A stretch of DNA of 64,000 bases from Sebastes aleutianus (lineage: Eukaryota > Chordata > Actinopteri > Perciformes > Sebastidae). The number at the start of each line of letters is the position of its first letter. Positions within the stretch are counted from its first letter, which is position 1. Shown here piece by piece: positions 37,274 through 48,889 of this stretch. The notes beneath the pieces were generated by a model. That model was not told where the DNA came from and ran no database searches. It saw only the letters and a list, made by a program, of their open reading frames with translations. Location: positions 18,029,444 to 18,093,443 of the forward strand of contig CAKAKS010000004.1 in assembly GCA_916700875.1 (NCBI GenBank). Reading direction: 5' to 3'. A program made the position numbers and the translations under genes.

Positions 37274-37426
37274 ACCTTGTGGGTGCCCTGGTAGCTCACC
37301 TGGTACAGCGGGCGTCCCATGTACCAAGGCTGAGTCCTTACCTATCCCCACTCTCTCCCCCTTTCACAACTATCACTGTCTCTCTTAAATAAAGGCAAAA
37401 ACGACAAAAAATAATCTTAAAAAGAA
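37274..37426 (+). mobile_element. tRNA-derived SINE, internally deleted
   Basis: Starts gggtgccctggtagctcacc and continues tggtacagcgggcgtcccat, an A-box-bearing tRNA-like head. The B-box segment present in the copy at 47893 is missing: the sequence passes from gctgagtcctt almost straight to the body (cactctctccccctttcaca). The tail is A-rich. A 9-bp direct repeat, agaaaatcg, flanks it (37265-37273 and 37427-37435). Because the B box is lost, the copy could not be transcribed by Pol III from its own promoter. Confidence 0.72.
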
Positions 37427-37911
37427 AGAAAATCGTAAAAGTACTTATGACAAAAACAACAGTCCAAAAAAATATATTGACAGCCTTTAAACGTCCAGGG
37501 AAGCTTCTGCCCCTCTAAAGTGACAAACAATTAGAGCAGATGAAAACATCAGATCTGTGTGGAGCGCCAACAACTGTTTATCTGCATCTGTGTAACTCCT
37601 GATATTCGTATAACAGCAGCTGATGGAAACGCCCATACATACATTTTCTTAAAATCTTAATTTTAAAAAGATTTTCTGTAAATTCAGTTAAATGCAGGAA
37701 GGTAGTAGGAAACTTGACTACTGTCTTTCCCCCAAAAACACACATGAATTTTCTCACCAACATTTCTGCTGTCACTTACATGTGTGTGTCTGTGTGTGTG
37801 TGTGTGCGTGTGTGTGTGTGACAGAAGCAGAGGCAGGAACATGGGGGCATACATTGTCTTACGTCCACGTCTCTGCGTGTCTCCCTCGGGTGACAGCCGT
37901 GTGTCAGGGTC
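37427..37911. other. Intronic with a GT microsatellite
   Basis: AT-rich sequence followed by an interrupted GT run at 37781-37821. The frames across this run are artefacts. Confidence 0.6.
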
Positions 37912-38105
37912 TCTGCTCTCTGCTCCAGATGGCCCAGCCAGTTGCTCCCAGGGTCCCCAGGCTCCCAGCGCTCATTGACCAGCGCCGGGGTTCTCACGGC
38001 CTGGGGGCCCGCGGACTCATTGCTTCGGCCTGGCCTCTGGGGCCTTTGGGGCCTCAGAGGGGCTCCGGGGTCGCCCAGCCGTGACAGCCGAGACAATGGG
38101 AGTGC
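37912..38105. other. GC-rich island inside the AT-rich intron
   Basis: A roughly 190-bp block rich in GGCC, CCAG and GGGG words, with about a dozen CpG sites, stands out sharply from its AT-rich surroundings. Both strands are open for over 100 codons here (for example 38129-37776 minus), but this reflects composition. The translations are low-complexity Pro/Gly/Arg-rich, and I see no convincing exon borders. It might be an orphan CpG island or enhancer; unproven. Confidence 0.5.
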
Positions 38106-39229
38106 ACTCACCCAGCTCCCACCCACCACCTACCAGCCTCTCTTAACACATACGTATACACTCACTCATCATGGTGTTTGGCCTGGCCTTCCTTGACCAC
38201 AGTTGGTAGACAGCGGCCGAGTCGCCAGGCGTCATTTTTAACATCAAACGCTCTCAGAACCAATTAAATAACAAGCGTAATTATCATAGAAGTCTCGGAG
38301 ATGATCGATCAAAACACATCCATATCGTCATTAAAAAAATAATGACAGGACACAATTATAGACACTTCAGGAGGCAAAAACACCGTTCCTACACATGAAT
38401 CCACCTACTCACTGTGAAGAGCACAAACATGTGGAGACAGGGTGTAGATCAAATCCATCATCAGCTACAAAATGTTGCTTTACAGTGAGCAAAAGCAACT
38501 CTGGCAGATCCAATTTCCCTCAACTGAAGCTGATTTACATGTTTAGAAATCACATTGAGATTGAGAGGCAGCAAGACGGCAAAAAAAAAAAAGTTCTAAA
38601 CAACACATTTCAACATTGGTTTTAACAGCTTGGCTGCCATTTCATCAAATATTGAATAAATCATTTCTTGGCACAGTATGAACACAGCTGCAAAAAAAAA
38701 AAAAAAATCACACACACAAACATGCACACATCCGAACACGCGCGCACAAACACGGACACACAGAATGCCTTGTAGTTTTGATAAAGCAGCAGCTTTCTCT
38801 TTTGTTTTGCAGCCGAGCAGGGATTAGGCAGTGCGGGTCTTTGTCCTGCGGTTTTCCAGTTGAGCAGAACACAAGAGCCTCTACCTCCACTAATACAGTC
38901 AGACCTCCCAGCAGGCCTTTCACCACACAGCCGCTAAGAACCTGCTGCCCAAAAGATGCTTTTCAATGAGTTATCAAATCTCCTCTATACTGTCCATGCC
39001 TTTCAACCGAGTCTCTTTGTCTATTCTTTTCAATGGAGCATTGAACACATCAAATAGAAGTGATGGGCAGATAGATGGACAGCAGAATGTAGCAGAGCTA
39101 TATTAACCTCCTTCAGACGCTGCACAGTACAGTCAAGGTAACACCAGTGGAGGTTTAATATGTTGCATCTGTACAGTATGTAAAATATAAAAACTAACCA
39201 CATCCATTTAAAGTAAATGTGTAGCATTC
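38106..39229. other. Intronic, nothing recognised
   Basis: Contains a poly-A plus CA run at 38689-38715 and no gene or recognised dispersed repeat. Confidence 0.5.
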
Positions 39230-39660
39230 CAGGCAGGGTGATAATTTATCATGATAATTTATCGTCTCTCAATGGAATCGTATCGTGATGAAATCATTCA
39301 TAAAGATATCGTGATACACAATCACGCCATCTAACTTGATGTCTTACCGGTAATTTGATTATTCTGTATTTGTGTGCATGCATGTAAACAGTCAATATTG
39401 TTTAATTTTTTTCTCTAATTTCAATTGAAACTGTCATTTTGCACTAAAATTCATAATTAAATGAGAAAATACTTTTCATTTTTCAAGTATTTAATTCACA
39501 TAGGAGTATACAACACTAGGCTTTACCATGTGGTTATTTCATATAGACTATTTATTAATTGAACTACCAGAAAACATTGTGATATATATCGTTATCAAGA
39601 TATGAAATTACCTATATCAGGATAGGAGATTTTGATGAGATACAAGATTTTGGCCAGATC
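39230..39660. repeat. Probable old DNA-transposon remnant (ATCGTGAT words)
   Basis: Words tatcgtgatgaaatcattca and agatatcgtgatacacaatc on the left face gtgatatatatcgttatcaa and aggataggagattttg on the right. This arrangement resembles a fish element seen again, very diverged, around 52530-53060. The edges are uncertain. Confidence 0.35.
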
Positions 39661-39823
39661 TCCCTGATCTAATTCCAGGTACTCTACCACATTTTTGACA
39701 ATTAATTATCATTAGAAACATTCATTAAGCATGAATTCTAAACAATTGCTGCTTCAAACTTCCTAAATGTAAAGATTTTCTGTGTTTTATATAATTTTAA
39801 AGTAAATACAGTTGGGTTTTGGA

Positions 39824-40091
39824 CAGGGCTGCCCCTCTTAGTCGATTAGTAATCGTCCGCTTTGGTCTTAGTCGACTAAGATTTGTTTAGTCGATTAGTC
39901 GTTTTTTAAGCTTTTTTCATACTGAATGACTTATTTCCAAGAAACTTAGCACACCTCTGGTAAACACAAAATTTAAAGTAGTGCTTTTGTGTGATTCTTT
40001 GTGGAGAAACTCGGTTTTACAGATCTGTCGATTAAATCAACTAATCGACAAAATCGTCGACTAAGAATTTCTTTAGTCGAGGACAGCCCTA
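39824..40091 (+). mobile_element. hAT-like MITE (TAGTCGACTAAG family), copy 1
   Basis: A 268-bp element with inverted ends cagggctgcccctctta and ctttagtcgaggacagcccta. It is full of TAGTCGACTA and GATTAGTCG words. The octamer GTTTTGGA occurs on both sides (39816-39823 and 40092-40099), a perfect 8-bp target duplication as for hAT elements. Another copy lies at 58053-58350 in the opposite orientation. Confidence 0.82.
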
Positions 40092-40125
40092 GTTTTGGAG
40101 CTGTTGGTCAGATAAAACAAGACAT

Positions 40126-40560
40126 TTGAAAATATCTCTTGGGATCTCAGGACTTGTGAAAGTCATTCACTATTTTTTGACATGTTACAAAGCAAACGTA
40201 TATCTTCTCGAGCAGATAATAAGTCATTTCAAAGATATCTTCTTGCATTTCTATGCAGACGATATTCAACTCTACATCTCATTTAAGCCTCAAATTGTCT
40301 ATTCTACAAAACTGCCTCGATTCTATGAAAAATTGGATGACAGATTGTTTTTCTACAGCTAAATGCAAAACAGAAGTTCTTATTTCTGCCCCAGCTAGCT
40401 TTGAACCAAGGTGATAGAAAGTCCTGGTTCTCTTTATTCTTCTGTTAAATCTGCTCTCCGTAATCAACACGTAGGTGTGTCTAAGGACCAGGCTTTGAGT
40501 CTTGTTTCTACCAGCTGAGGAACATGCTTAAACTCAGGCCCATTGTGCATATTTCATTCT
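40126..40560 (+). pseudogene. LINE reverse transcriptase fragment (L2/CR1-like)
   Basis: The plus-strand frame 40126-40362 contains FYADDIQLYISFKP. The Y-A-D-D at 40252-40263 is the catalytic core of non-LTR reverse transcriptases. After a frame change near 40330 another frame gives NWMTDCFSTAKCKTEVLI, the usual next block (W M ... N K T E), before stops at about 40412. Further downstream, words such as SALRN and HVGV are spread over several frames. The copy is short and frameshifted, and is inactive. Confidence 0.75.
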
Positions 40561-42581
40561 ATACATTTTATGTTTTTAGCGTATTTCTTTATGTCTGCAT
40601 TTCATGTCTATTATTGCGAATCAATTTGTGGCGTCTGCTCTTTAAAAGGTCCCATTTAAATAAACTTACTTTCTACTTAATCAGCTATAAAGAAGAATAC
40701 ATTTGCTGAATTTTCTACAGCATACTGCTACACTTTTTTGGTTTTCTAGTTCCATAGCTGCTATAAAAACACGCTGTGCAGGCTCTCAGCAGCGGGTTGA
40801 GCAAAGGATACAGCAGGGGTTTTGATGAGTTCATTAAGAGGCCACGTCATTTATGCACAGTCACACATAAGGCAATGGTCAGCCAGGATTACCCAGGTGG
40901 CCGCTGCATGTGGGTGTCAGTTTGATTTTCAGATTCCACTTAAACCATGCTGTTGCTCCACAACCTGGTAACCACTGTGAAATCGCTATGCCATTGCCAC
41001 ATTGTGTTGAATTCAATGTCATGCATGCATATTTGGAGTCGGAATACAGCTAGAAAATTATTTGAAACACGAAAAGGAGAGTTTCTGCATTCACTTCACA
41101 TTGTCTTTTAATATCGGGGGGGAGAGCGGGAAGTCCACTCCACTTCACACTGTGGGGGAAATAGAGGGGGTAACAAGGTGGGAGGGCGCAGGAGATAAAG
41201 CAGGATTTGATCTAAGGTCAGTGGGGGCACACATGTAGCTCTAGAGAGGATTTAACCACGCTGCTGTCTCCAAGCGCCATTTTTACATTTTTAATACATT
41301 TCAGAGGTGCAACCTGCGATCAGTTGGGACTGAACGACGACAAAGTAGTTTGATAAGCTCCTTCTGTCGCCTTTTACAAATCACTATTCAGGTGGGCTGT
41401 ATTCATAATTCATCACCATGGGTCAGCCTGATGATCATGTTGACTTAACATTTGGTCTGACATTTCAGCCCTGCTCATGCCCGTCATTAGCTCTCGCCAC
41501 ACGCCACCTCATCAAAGTCAGTCACACAAGAGAGGAGGTAAGAAAAAAAATAAGTAGATGTAAAAGAAAGAGAAAAAAAGATGCTATGATACAGTATGAT
41601 TATTACACCTCATGCGGGAGAGTTAAATCTGCCGCAGCTGCAATATTTGCTCATTTTGCTAAACAAACGTTGCAAAAGTGGGACGACGGCGAGGGATAAA
41701 TACAGATACACACTGTAATCCAACAAACACACACGCGTACGAAAACTCACACTCGGAAAACCACTGAACCAAAGCTCAACCCCCCAGCCCAACCTTTCTT
41801 GCGGTAAATCTGTATCATCAGCCATCATCCAGCACATCCCTGATAGGAAACGAGTTGGTGCCAAAAAATGTCGCCGCGTAGGAAAAAGTGGAGCAGCAAC
41901 ACATTTCAGCCAATAACAACACCACCATGTTGATTCCAGTGGGGTGATATTGGATGATATTGACTGTTGGGAGTATTGCTGCGCTTCTCAAAGTCATTTC
42001 CGACCAAAGCAAGGACATCGACACAAACACACCAACGCCAACGCCGGGCAGATCGGAGTGCAGACAATGAACAGGGGAGTGGAGGCATACTGACAACCCT
42101 CTTTTCTGTGGGTGACAGCTCTCCATCAGTCTACATCAAACAAGTGCATACATGCAGCCACACACACACACAGAGGACTATACACTCTAACTGATTGGCT
42201 GGTGCAAACCTGTTTCAACCTGTCACCCTGTTGGACATAATAGAAGACCAAATAAACTGTCCTCTACCACTGTATATGTGTGTGCGTATGTGTCTGTATG
42301 TGTGTAGACAGACTCATCATCTCAGTAATTGATGGTCATCTGTCATTGCACACTGTTGATAATCTTCTCTGGGACGCGGGGTTTGTCTGAACAAGATGAA
42401 CACCAGCCTATTGTACTGTATCTGGAGAGACTAATCTGTGTTCTCATTTACTGAAGCACAGACGGTGACAGAGTGGTCTGGCTCGTGAAAATGAGATGAA
42501 TCGCAATGAAGGTCGTCAACAGCAATCATCGTGTGATAGGTGATAGAAGAAGAAAAAAAGATATATATTGACTGCTCTTAC
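40561..42581. other. End of the 32-kb intron, nothing recognised
   Basis: This is the 5' part of the giant ptprn2 intron (its donor is at 42581-42580). No gene or clear repeat was recognised; the block near 41850-42060 yields overlapping frames without domains. Confidence 0.5.
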
Positions 42582-42661
42582 CTGCAACTTGAACAAGGTC
42601 TGCAGTGGTCACGTTCTTGGGGTTGGGGCCAATTCTGAAAGTCAGTGCTGGACCTAAGACG
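42582..42661 (-). CDS. ptprn2: ptprn2 exon, middle of mature ectodomain
   Basis: An 80-nt internal exon. The minus-strand acceptor is gctgtttttctgcag and the donor gtaagagcag. The first base completes a Ser codon left open by the exon ending at 49991. It then reads VLGPALTFRIGPNPKNVTTA, then DLVQVA, and ends in phase 1. The VLGPA.TF...PN.NVTT pattern is the signature of the IA-2/phogrin ectodomain, a compact SEA-like fold. Asn in NVT is a possible N-glycosylation site. The next exon is about 32 kb away, at 10561-10625. Confidence 0.88.
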
Positions 42662-42699
42662 CTGCAGAAAAACAGCAAAGAAAAGAGCAAAATGAGCAG

Positions 42700-43190
42700 T
42701 TGAATTTAAAGGAATAGTTTCAGTCTGTTAAGTATGAAGCCGGAGACAAGACACATCTTTTTATTCACATTATATATGCTTAAATGCAACCAAGTTGATG
42801 CTTCAAGTCTGTTTTACGACATACAGTAACTACAGTGATTGTATGTTGGGCTCTGAGGGGCTCTGAGGTGTGTTCAAGCAATACTATGCCTGAACACACC
42901 TTGAGTAGACTTCCTGATGTCTCTGCTGGTTGCAAAGCTTCTGCTTCCGAACAAGAAATAGTCCAGTGCATAACCCCGCGTAAAACAGCAAATTACAGCT
43001 TTTACATGTATTTGTTCAGATTAAACATGTTAATTAGTGAGCTTTAGAGGCGCTGGTAGGTGGATTTCAATAACTTTGGACAGAGCCAGGCTAGCTGATT
43101 CCACCGGTTTCCAATCTTTAGGCTAACCTCAGCTAACTGGCTGCTGGTGGTAGCTTTAGATTCACTGGACAGACATAGACTTGGTAACTC
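42700..43190. repeat. Common teleost repeat (GGCTGCTGG...GCTTTA family)
   Basis: Near the right end, ccaccggtttccaatcttta, ggctaacctcagctaactgg and ctgctggtggtagctttaga are followed by cactggacagacatagac. I recognise this order as a high-copy fish repeat. The left part, beginning aatagtttcagtctgttaag, is more diverged. Confidence 0.55.
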
Positions 43191-44984
43191 TCGGAAACAA
43201 TGAGAAAAAGCATATTTCCCAAGATGCTGAAGAAGAGAGAAGTGACAGAATGCACAAATAAATGGTGTGAACGATGAGAAGAGAAGCTGTATTTCTGAAA
43301 GAGATGTGAATCATCATGAATCCTCCTTCCCTTTTTCAGTTTGAATTTGGCCAAAGACCAAGGAACAGTCATCTGCTGAGCACCTTGTTTTCTTTTCACC
43401 CCCAGTAACCTGCCTGTACTCCCTGAGCCTATACTCTGTCTGGTCAGGAGTCAGTTACAGACTCCTCTCCCTGGGGCAGAATAAATGTTTGAGGTCCCTG
43501 AGGTTGAGCATGAAATAAAACCTGACAACCCCACCAGACTCTGTAAGAACTCCCTGCAGTGGTCAGAAAAAAACGGCGTACTCTGAAGCAATGTGTACAG
43601 AAAGAAAATCATACTCATCATGTCTACTGTAACCTCCTAAAAAAACCAAATGATTGCATTGCATGATGCATTTTTTAACGACAAAAAGAACAAATAAGCA
43701 GCACAGTCCTGGGGAGTCTTTGAAAACAGGTTTCAACCATAAGCATGTGATCCCCCACGAATGATGAAGACCCTGTCTGGGCCAATCAGTGACAATGACA
43801 CCTCGTTTTGAGCTGTAATTGTAGTTCCCCAATGGGCCAATCAGGCTAATTCTGAATGCTGTGAATGAAGCAGTGAGATCATTCTCTTCAAGTTTTGTCA
43901 AAATCACAATTAAATCAGTGATGTCTGAGACACCGCTGATGAACACATGGCACGAGTGAGCAAATGATCAATGCAGGAGTCAGATGCATCGCTCTCCCAC
44001 GTTCTGGGAAAATCCTAACAGGCCATTTAGTGAGAATTTGTAAAATGCCAGAACTGAGAAATGAGATCCACGCGGTGAAAATCTGCATCTTATCAAGTAC
44101 TTTGAGTCTTTTATTCAGATCCCAGATGTCTCATTTCTTTAAAACAAATGAAAAATCTCCCAGTGAGGTTGGTAAATTTCAACCTGTCTCCAATACAAAT
44201 CAACTTGTTTGAACAATTTTGTAGAAGCAAGTTATGTTTTACTTGATCCTACTACAGACATATTCTGTCTTTTTTTCTAGATAATGGAACTTGTTTGTGG
44301 AGAATTAGTTAAACAAATTTGAATTGTATCAGAAACAGGTTGACGTAAACCTTTGAAGAGACTTTTGGGCTCAATAAAAGACACAATTTACTTCATAAAA
44401 GGACTTTTTTTGTAGTGCATGTTTCCTTTGAAGACCCATACCAGTGTTCTTGCATGTTTTAGCTCATTTACTGCAAATAAAATACACCACATCACAGCTA
44501 ACTAGCTAATTATGTACACCATGCTGCTGTGTTTAAGATTTTAGACATGCTCATTTCAGGTAGCCATTGACTTCCATTCACTTTGACTCTTGAAACCTGC
44601 TCAACATATGTAATCCATCTGAGAAAAAATCAAGTCTGCATTGATTTCTACATGGTGACACAGTTTAGGTACAGATACTGTAGATTTGAAATAACTTCAC
44701 AGCATTAGCATGCAATGATACATTTACAAAAATCAATGTAAGACATATACATACAGAATAAATGTCTGCTAGTATTTTCAAGAACATAAAACTCTATGAA
44801 ATGCATTTTTTTTTTAATATTTAGAAAAATGTAGATTATACATAATATGTAGTTAAACCTGCATAAACAGATTTTTGGCCACTCAACAAAACATTGACAT
44901 CCCCTTATGAAGTTGTTAGTTGTTAGAATACAGTATGTGCAGCAACATTAGCATCCATTTGGAGTCATGTTTCTGTCAACCCAA
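43191..44984. other. Intronic, nothing recognised
   Basis: AT-rich. The 127-codon minus-strand frame at 43946-43563 shows no domain and no splice context. Confidence 0.5.
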
Positions 44985-45265
44985 CAGACAACTCTCTTAT
45001 AGCTCTGTTTTTGGTCTCCACCAACTCCTGAGGGAAATATCTGGCTCTTTAGCGGCTAAATGCTCCACTATGTTCACCGGCTATTCGCTAACTGTGTCTG
45101 TCTGCTGTTTGGTGCTGAGTAGGTAGTGTAAAATAGATTTTTTCCGCTGAAAAGAGCTGCCTACTGCACTTGGAAATATCACTGATACAAGCAGTGAGCC
45201 AAAATAGTATGTTGAGGCGGTACGTAAAGCTGAGGGTGATAATTCTCAGTGGGTTCGTCACTACA
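44985..45265 (+). repeat. Dispersed repeat (GCTCTGTTTTTGGTCTCCACC family), copy 1
   Basis: tagctctgtttttggtctcc, gctccactatgttcaccggc, taactgtgtctgtctgctgt and ttggtgctgag occur in the same order at 61415-61600, so the two are copies of one family. Non-coding. Confidence 0.75.
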
Positions 45266-46923
45266 AGTGTCTTTTTTCACATACATGTAGTAATTTTATC
45301 TACATAAAAAAATATATATATTATAGCAGCTAATACTTTCAAAAACACCGGTGTGATAATTTACATTAAATCAAATTTAAAAGGTGGCTTCTGAGATATT
45401 ATATGTGGTGGATACAATAACAAACGTAGTGATAAATGGATGGATATTTGGTCCTTAATTTCTATAATAATAAGTGACTATAAATACACATGGCGAGTTG
45501 AGATGTCTACTTGTGCCACCTTTCCATCAGCTGTAAATCACTAAACCGTTACAGTTCATCATCACGTCTTCACACTTAAGTCCTGGAGAGTGTACATACA
45601 TCTTTAGCGTATACTTCTGCAGACTGTACGACGTAGAGGGAGATTCGTCAGACTGCCAGAGTGCTGTGACCCAGACCCACTCACCATCAGTCAGCCCGCT
45701 ACAGAGGCAGCAACACCCACTCCGCCAGGGGCAATGTGTGAGCCGATACTGCCAGACAGACGGACCCAACCATGCACAGTGCATTTGTGAACATGAACAC
45801 ACACACACACACACACGCTCTAAAAGAAATACGTCCTTCGCTAATACCATCACCTGGGCTGTTTGCTCTCGTAAATGTCAATATTTCCACAATCTTTACC
45901 CCTGCCTCCATTCTCCCTGACCGAAGGTATTCTGCCAGAGAGCTCGATGCATCTCAAATTGAACTGACGGGATTTTTTTGTTACACAAACCCTATTTAAA
46001 TATACTAGGAGGGAAAAAACACCGCCACAGTCGGGACATGAAGTGAAAACAGAGAAGTTTTCTGGAGGACTTCACACCGTCTCCTGTGTTATTGGATGTG
46101 TAAGCTTGGACTTCATATTAGCTCTGCTGCTGGGACATGACGGGTGTATATGTGCAGACTGGTTGGCGGGATATTGGCAGGGTGTGTGTGTGTGTGTGCA
46201 AAGACTGTGTGTGAGGATGGACTTGTGAGTGTGCATCCCACTCCCCCTAGTGTTTCTGACGAGTAGAACACTTACGTCATCTGAAAAAGGCACATATTAT
46301 CCCCCCAGCCCATCATCAACCAAAACTACAATTTCACATCTCTTTTGAAAAGAGAATATTCTGCGCTGATTACTGTAGTAGCAGCAGCCTCGAACATAAT
46401 TGTGTTCGGCGTCTGGAAATCTCAACAACATCGAAACCTTCAGCCTCCCTCCTCTCTTATTCTCTGTCTGAAATCCTTCTCTGTCTGCCTGTTGTCATAT
46501 TCGAGTATCTCTTCTCCAGTCTTCCTATCAGGGCTCATCAGAGCGAGCGGGGGAAAGAGAGGCCCCCCCGAAGCAGGGCGGCGTGCTCTGACCCAGCTCT
46601 CGCTCTCGAGCCGACTCATATTCAGACGGAGGCTCTAAAACACTCACCTGCCGAGGCCACACAGCCAGAGGCACAATGGGGTTGCGTCACGTCCTCTGTC
46701 TTGGCTATGTCTACATGAATGCGCTTTCATTACTTTGTAAAAGGAGAGAAAATGGCGATAAACAAGCCCAACAAAGAGGACGTTTTTTTGTATGTGTCTT
46801 GTGTGTAGAATACTATTATCAATATGAGGTGTAATACAGTGTGGACGCTTCATTTAAAGCATCTCTCTTTCTGGCTTTTACACTGGCTTAACAGCTTTAA
46901 TGCACTGCGATCATGCCTGTATA
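45266..46923. other. Intronic, nothing coding
   Basis: Short CA and GT runs at 45798-45818 and 46181-46198 create artefact frames. No exon or recognised dispersed repeat was seen. Confidence 0.5.
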
Positions 46924-47892
46924 CAATGGTGGAAAAAAGTACATTTACTCAAGTACTGTACTTGAATATACACATTTTATGCTACTTTGTACTAAAACCT
47001 AAGCGGACATCATCATACTTTTAAGTCCACTACATTTATTTGACAGTATAGCTACTAGCTACTTTGAAGATTCAGACTTTACAGATATAATTTATCTTAT
47101 CTGATGATTTGTTAGATGAGACGAAAGGCAAGACAAAGGAGGAAAACAAACAAATCAAAACAAAATAAAAACAAAATAGATAAATACATGGATAAAAGAA
47201 GGTCAGAATAAATTAGAAATGGATAAATAAATGAATAAAGAAATAAAACTCTCAGCTATCCTGACCCGTCCTGCTCGCCCCGACACCTCTTCGTCCCTGG
47301 GGCTCGACCAGAGATGCCTCTTCTCTCACTTTCTCACTATTACTGTTGTAATTGTTATTATTGTTAATCCCCCCAGTTATTTTGTTCCTTTCTTTTGTTT
47401 CTTCTGCCGACACACACAACTCCCATATTATGCACTCATGCACCTGCTTGTGTGCAATGAGAAAATCGAAATGGTATCTATTCAATTTTACTCAGGTACG
47501 TCCTGTTAATTTCTATCCCTTTTTTATGTTGTTTCTCTCTTGCCTTGTCACTTCTCCTATTTGTCCTCCTGTTAATCACTTTTCTTCCATTATTAATTAA
47601 AGAACACTCCCCCAAAAAGAAGAAAAAAGATGAAACTACACAGTGATGTATAAAGAATTAGTGTCACCTCAAACAGCTACATTAAAATGCCGCTTACACA
47701 TGAATGCAGGGGGGTTTTCAAAGTCTGACACTATGTGCTGCTGCTCGGACAAATTTTTTTGGCAAATTAGCACCATTAAAAGTATGCCGAATTAGCTATT
47801 AGCAGTTCCTGTTTGCAATGTACCCATGCATGTACAGATAACTATCACTGGATTATAACGATGTTGAAGAAAGCTTAAAAACGTGATGATTC

Positions 47893-48092
47893 GGGCGCCT
47901 GGGTTAGCTCAGTTGGTAGAGCGGGCGTCCATGTATTAAGGCTTGGTCCTGACCGCGGCGGCCCGGGTTCGAATCCGGCCTGTGGCCCTTTCCGCATCCA
48001 CTCTCTCTCTCCCCCCTTTCAAGACTCTATCCACTGTCCTGTCATAAAAATGGAAAAATGCCCCCAAAAAAATAACTTTAAAAAAAACAAAA
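47893..48092 (+). mobile_element. tRNA-derived SINE, full head, 16-bp target duplication
   Basis: The head gggcgcctgggttagctcag then ttggtagagcgggcgtcc contains an A box (TAGCTCAGTTGG) and a B box (GGTTCGAATCC, near 47968). The body has catccactctctctctcccc and tatccactgtcctgtc, and the tail is A-rich. A 16-bp direct repeat aaaaacgtgatgattc flanks it exactly (47877-47892 and 48093-48108), so this is a retroposed copy with intact ends. The tRNA-like head carries an extra stretch between the boxes and is not a working tRNA gene. Confidence 0.9.
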
Positions 48093-48598
48093 AAAAACGT
48101 GATGATTCTCAGGCAAGTTATGGATTTGAGGATGGTCTTTAAGCAGATTTTTTGGCAAAGGACATCAGAGAAAATCATATCTTCGGGAAGTGTAAATCAC
48201 ATTGAATCTAAAAATATGTGTATCATTTCAGTGTCCTCATTTTTGACTGAGTTATGACTCAGAGAGTGGAGACTAATTCTGACTCATAGTTTGCATTAAT
48301 GCATCAGTAAATCCGGGTGATATGTTTGGAATCAATATCATGATATTAATAAGAGTGTTTTTCTGACATGTTTGCAGAATCACATAATGAAATTCAAATG
48401 GATATAATGAGCTCTGTTCCACAAGGACACATTCAAATTATCACTGAGCTCTTTTCATCACAAATAATAATAACCAGTAATAATTTGCCAATAATATAAT
48501 ATACAGTGAATATATACCACTCTGAAAGGTGATATTGTACAAAATGAGTACTTTTACTTTTCATAGTTACTACATTTTAAAACTTCTATACTTTTAGG

Positions 48599-48889
48599 GC
48601 TGCGACTAACGACTATATTCATTGTCGATTAATCTGTTCTGTAATAATTTCTTGATTAATCGATTAGTTGTTTGGTCTGTAAAATGTCAGAAAATGGTGA
48701 AAAATGTTGATCAAATGTCTTGTTTTGTCCACAAATCAAGGATATAGAGGAGTTAACCGGAAAATATTCACATTTAAGAAGCTGCAATCAGAGAATTTAG
48801 ACTATTTTTTCTTCAAAAATTACTCAATCGATTATCAAAATAGTTGCAGATTAAGTTAATAGTTGACAACTAATCAATGAATCGCTCTT
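48599..48889 (+). mobile_element. hAT-like MITE (GGGCTGCAAC family), nested copy
   Basis: Starts gggctgcgactaacg, has cgattaatctg, aaaatgtcagaaaatggtga, gtcttgttttgtccac and aaaatattcacatttaagaa, and ends cttctagctc. It sits inside the outer element, splitting its acttttacttt region. The flanks TACTTTTA and TACTTGTA differ at one base of eight, consistent with an old 8-bp duplication. Confidence 0.75.

Noticed and set aside
37776..38129. Pro/Gly/Arg-rich frames on both strands across the GC-rich island
   Set aside because: Openness is explained by GC-rich composition; no splice sites and no domain.
47893..47985. tRNA gene at the head of the SINE
   Set aside because: A and B boxes are present, but the spacing and arms do not fold into a standard tRNA, and the 3' body, A-rich tail and target duplications show a SINE.
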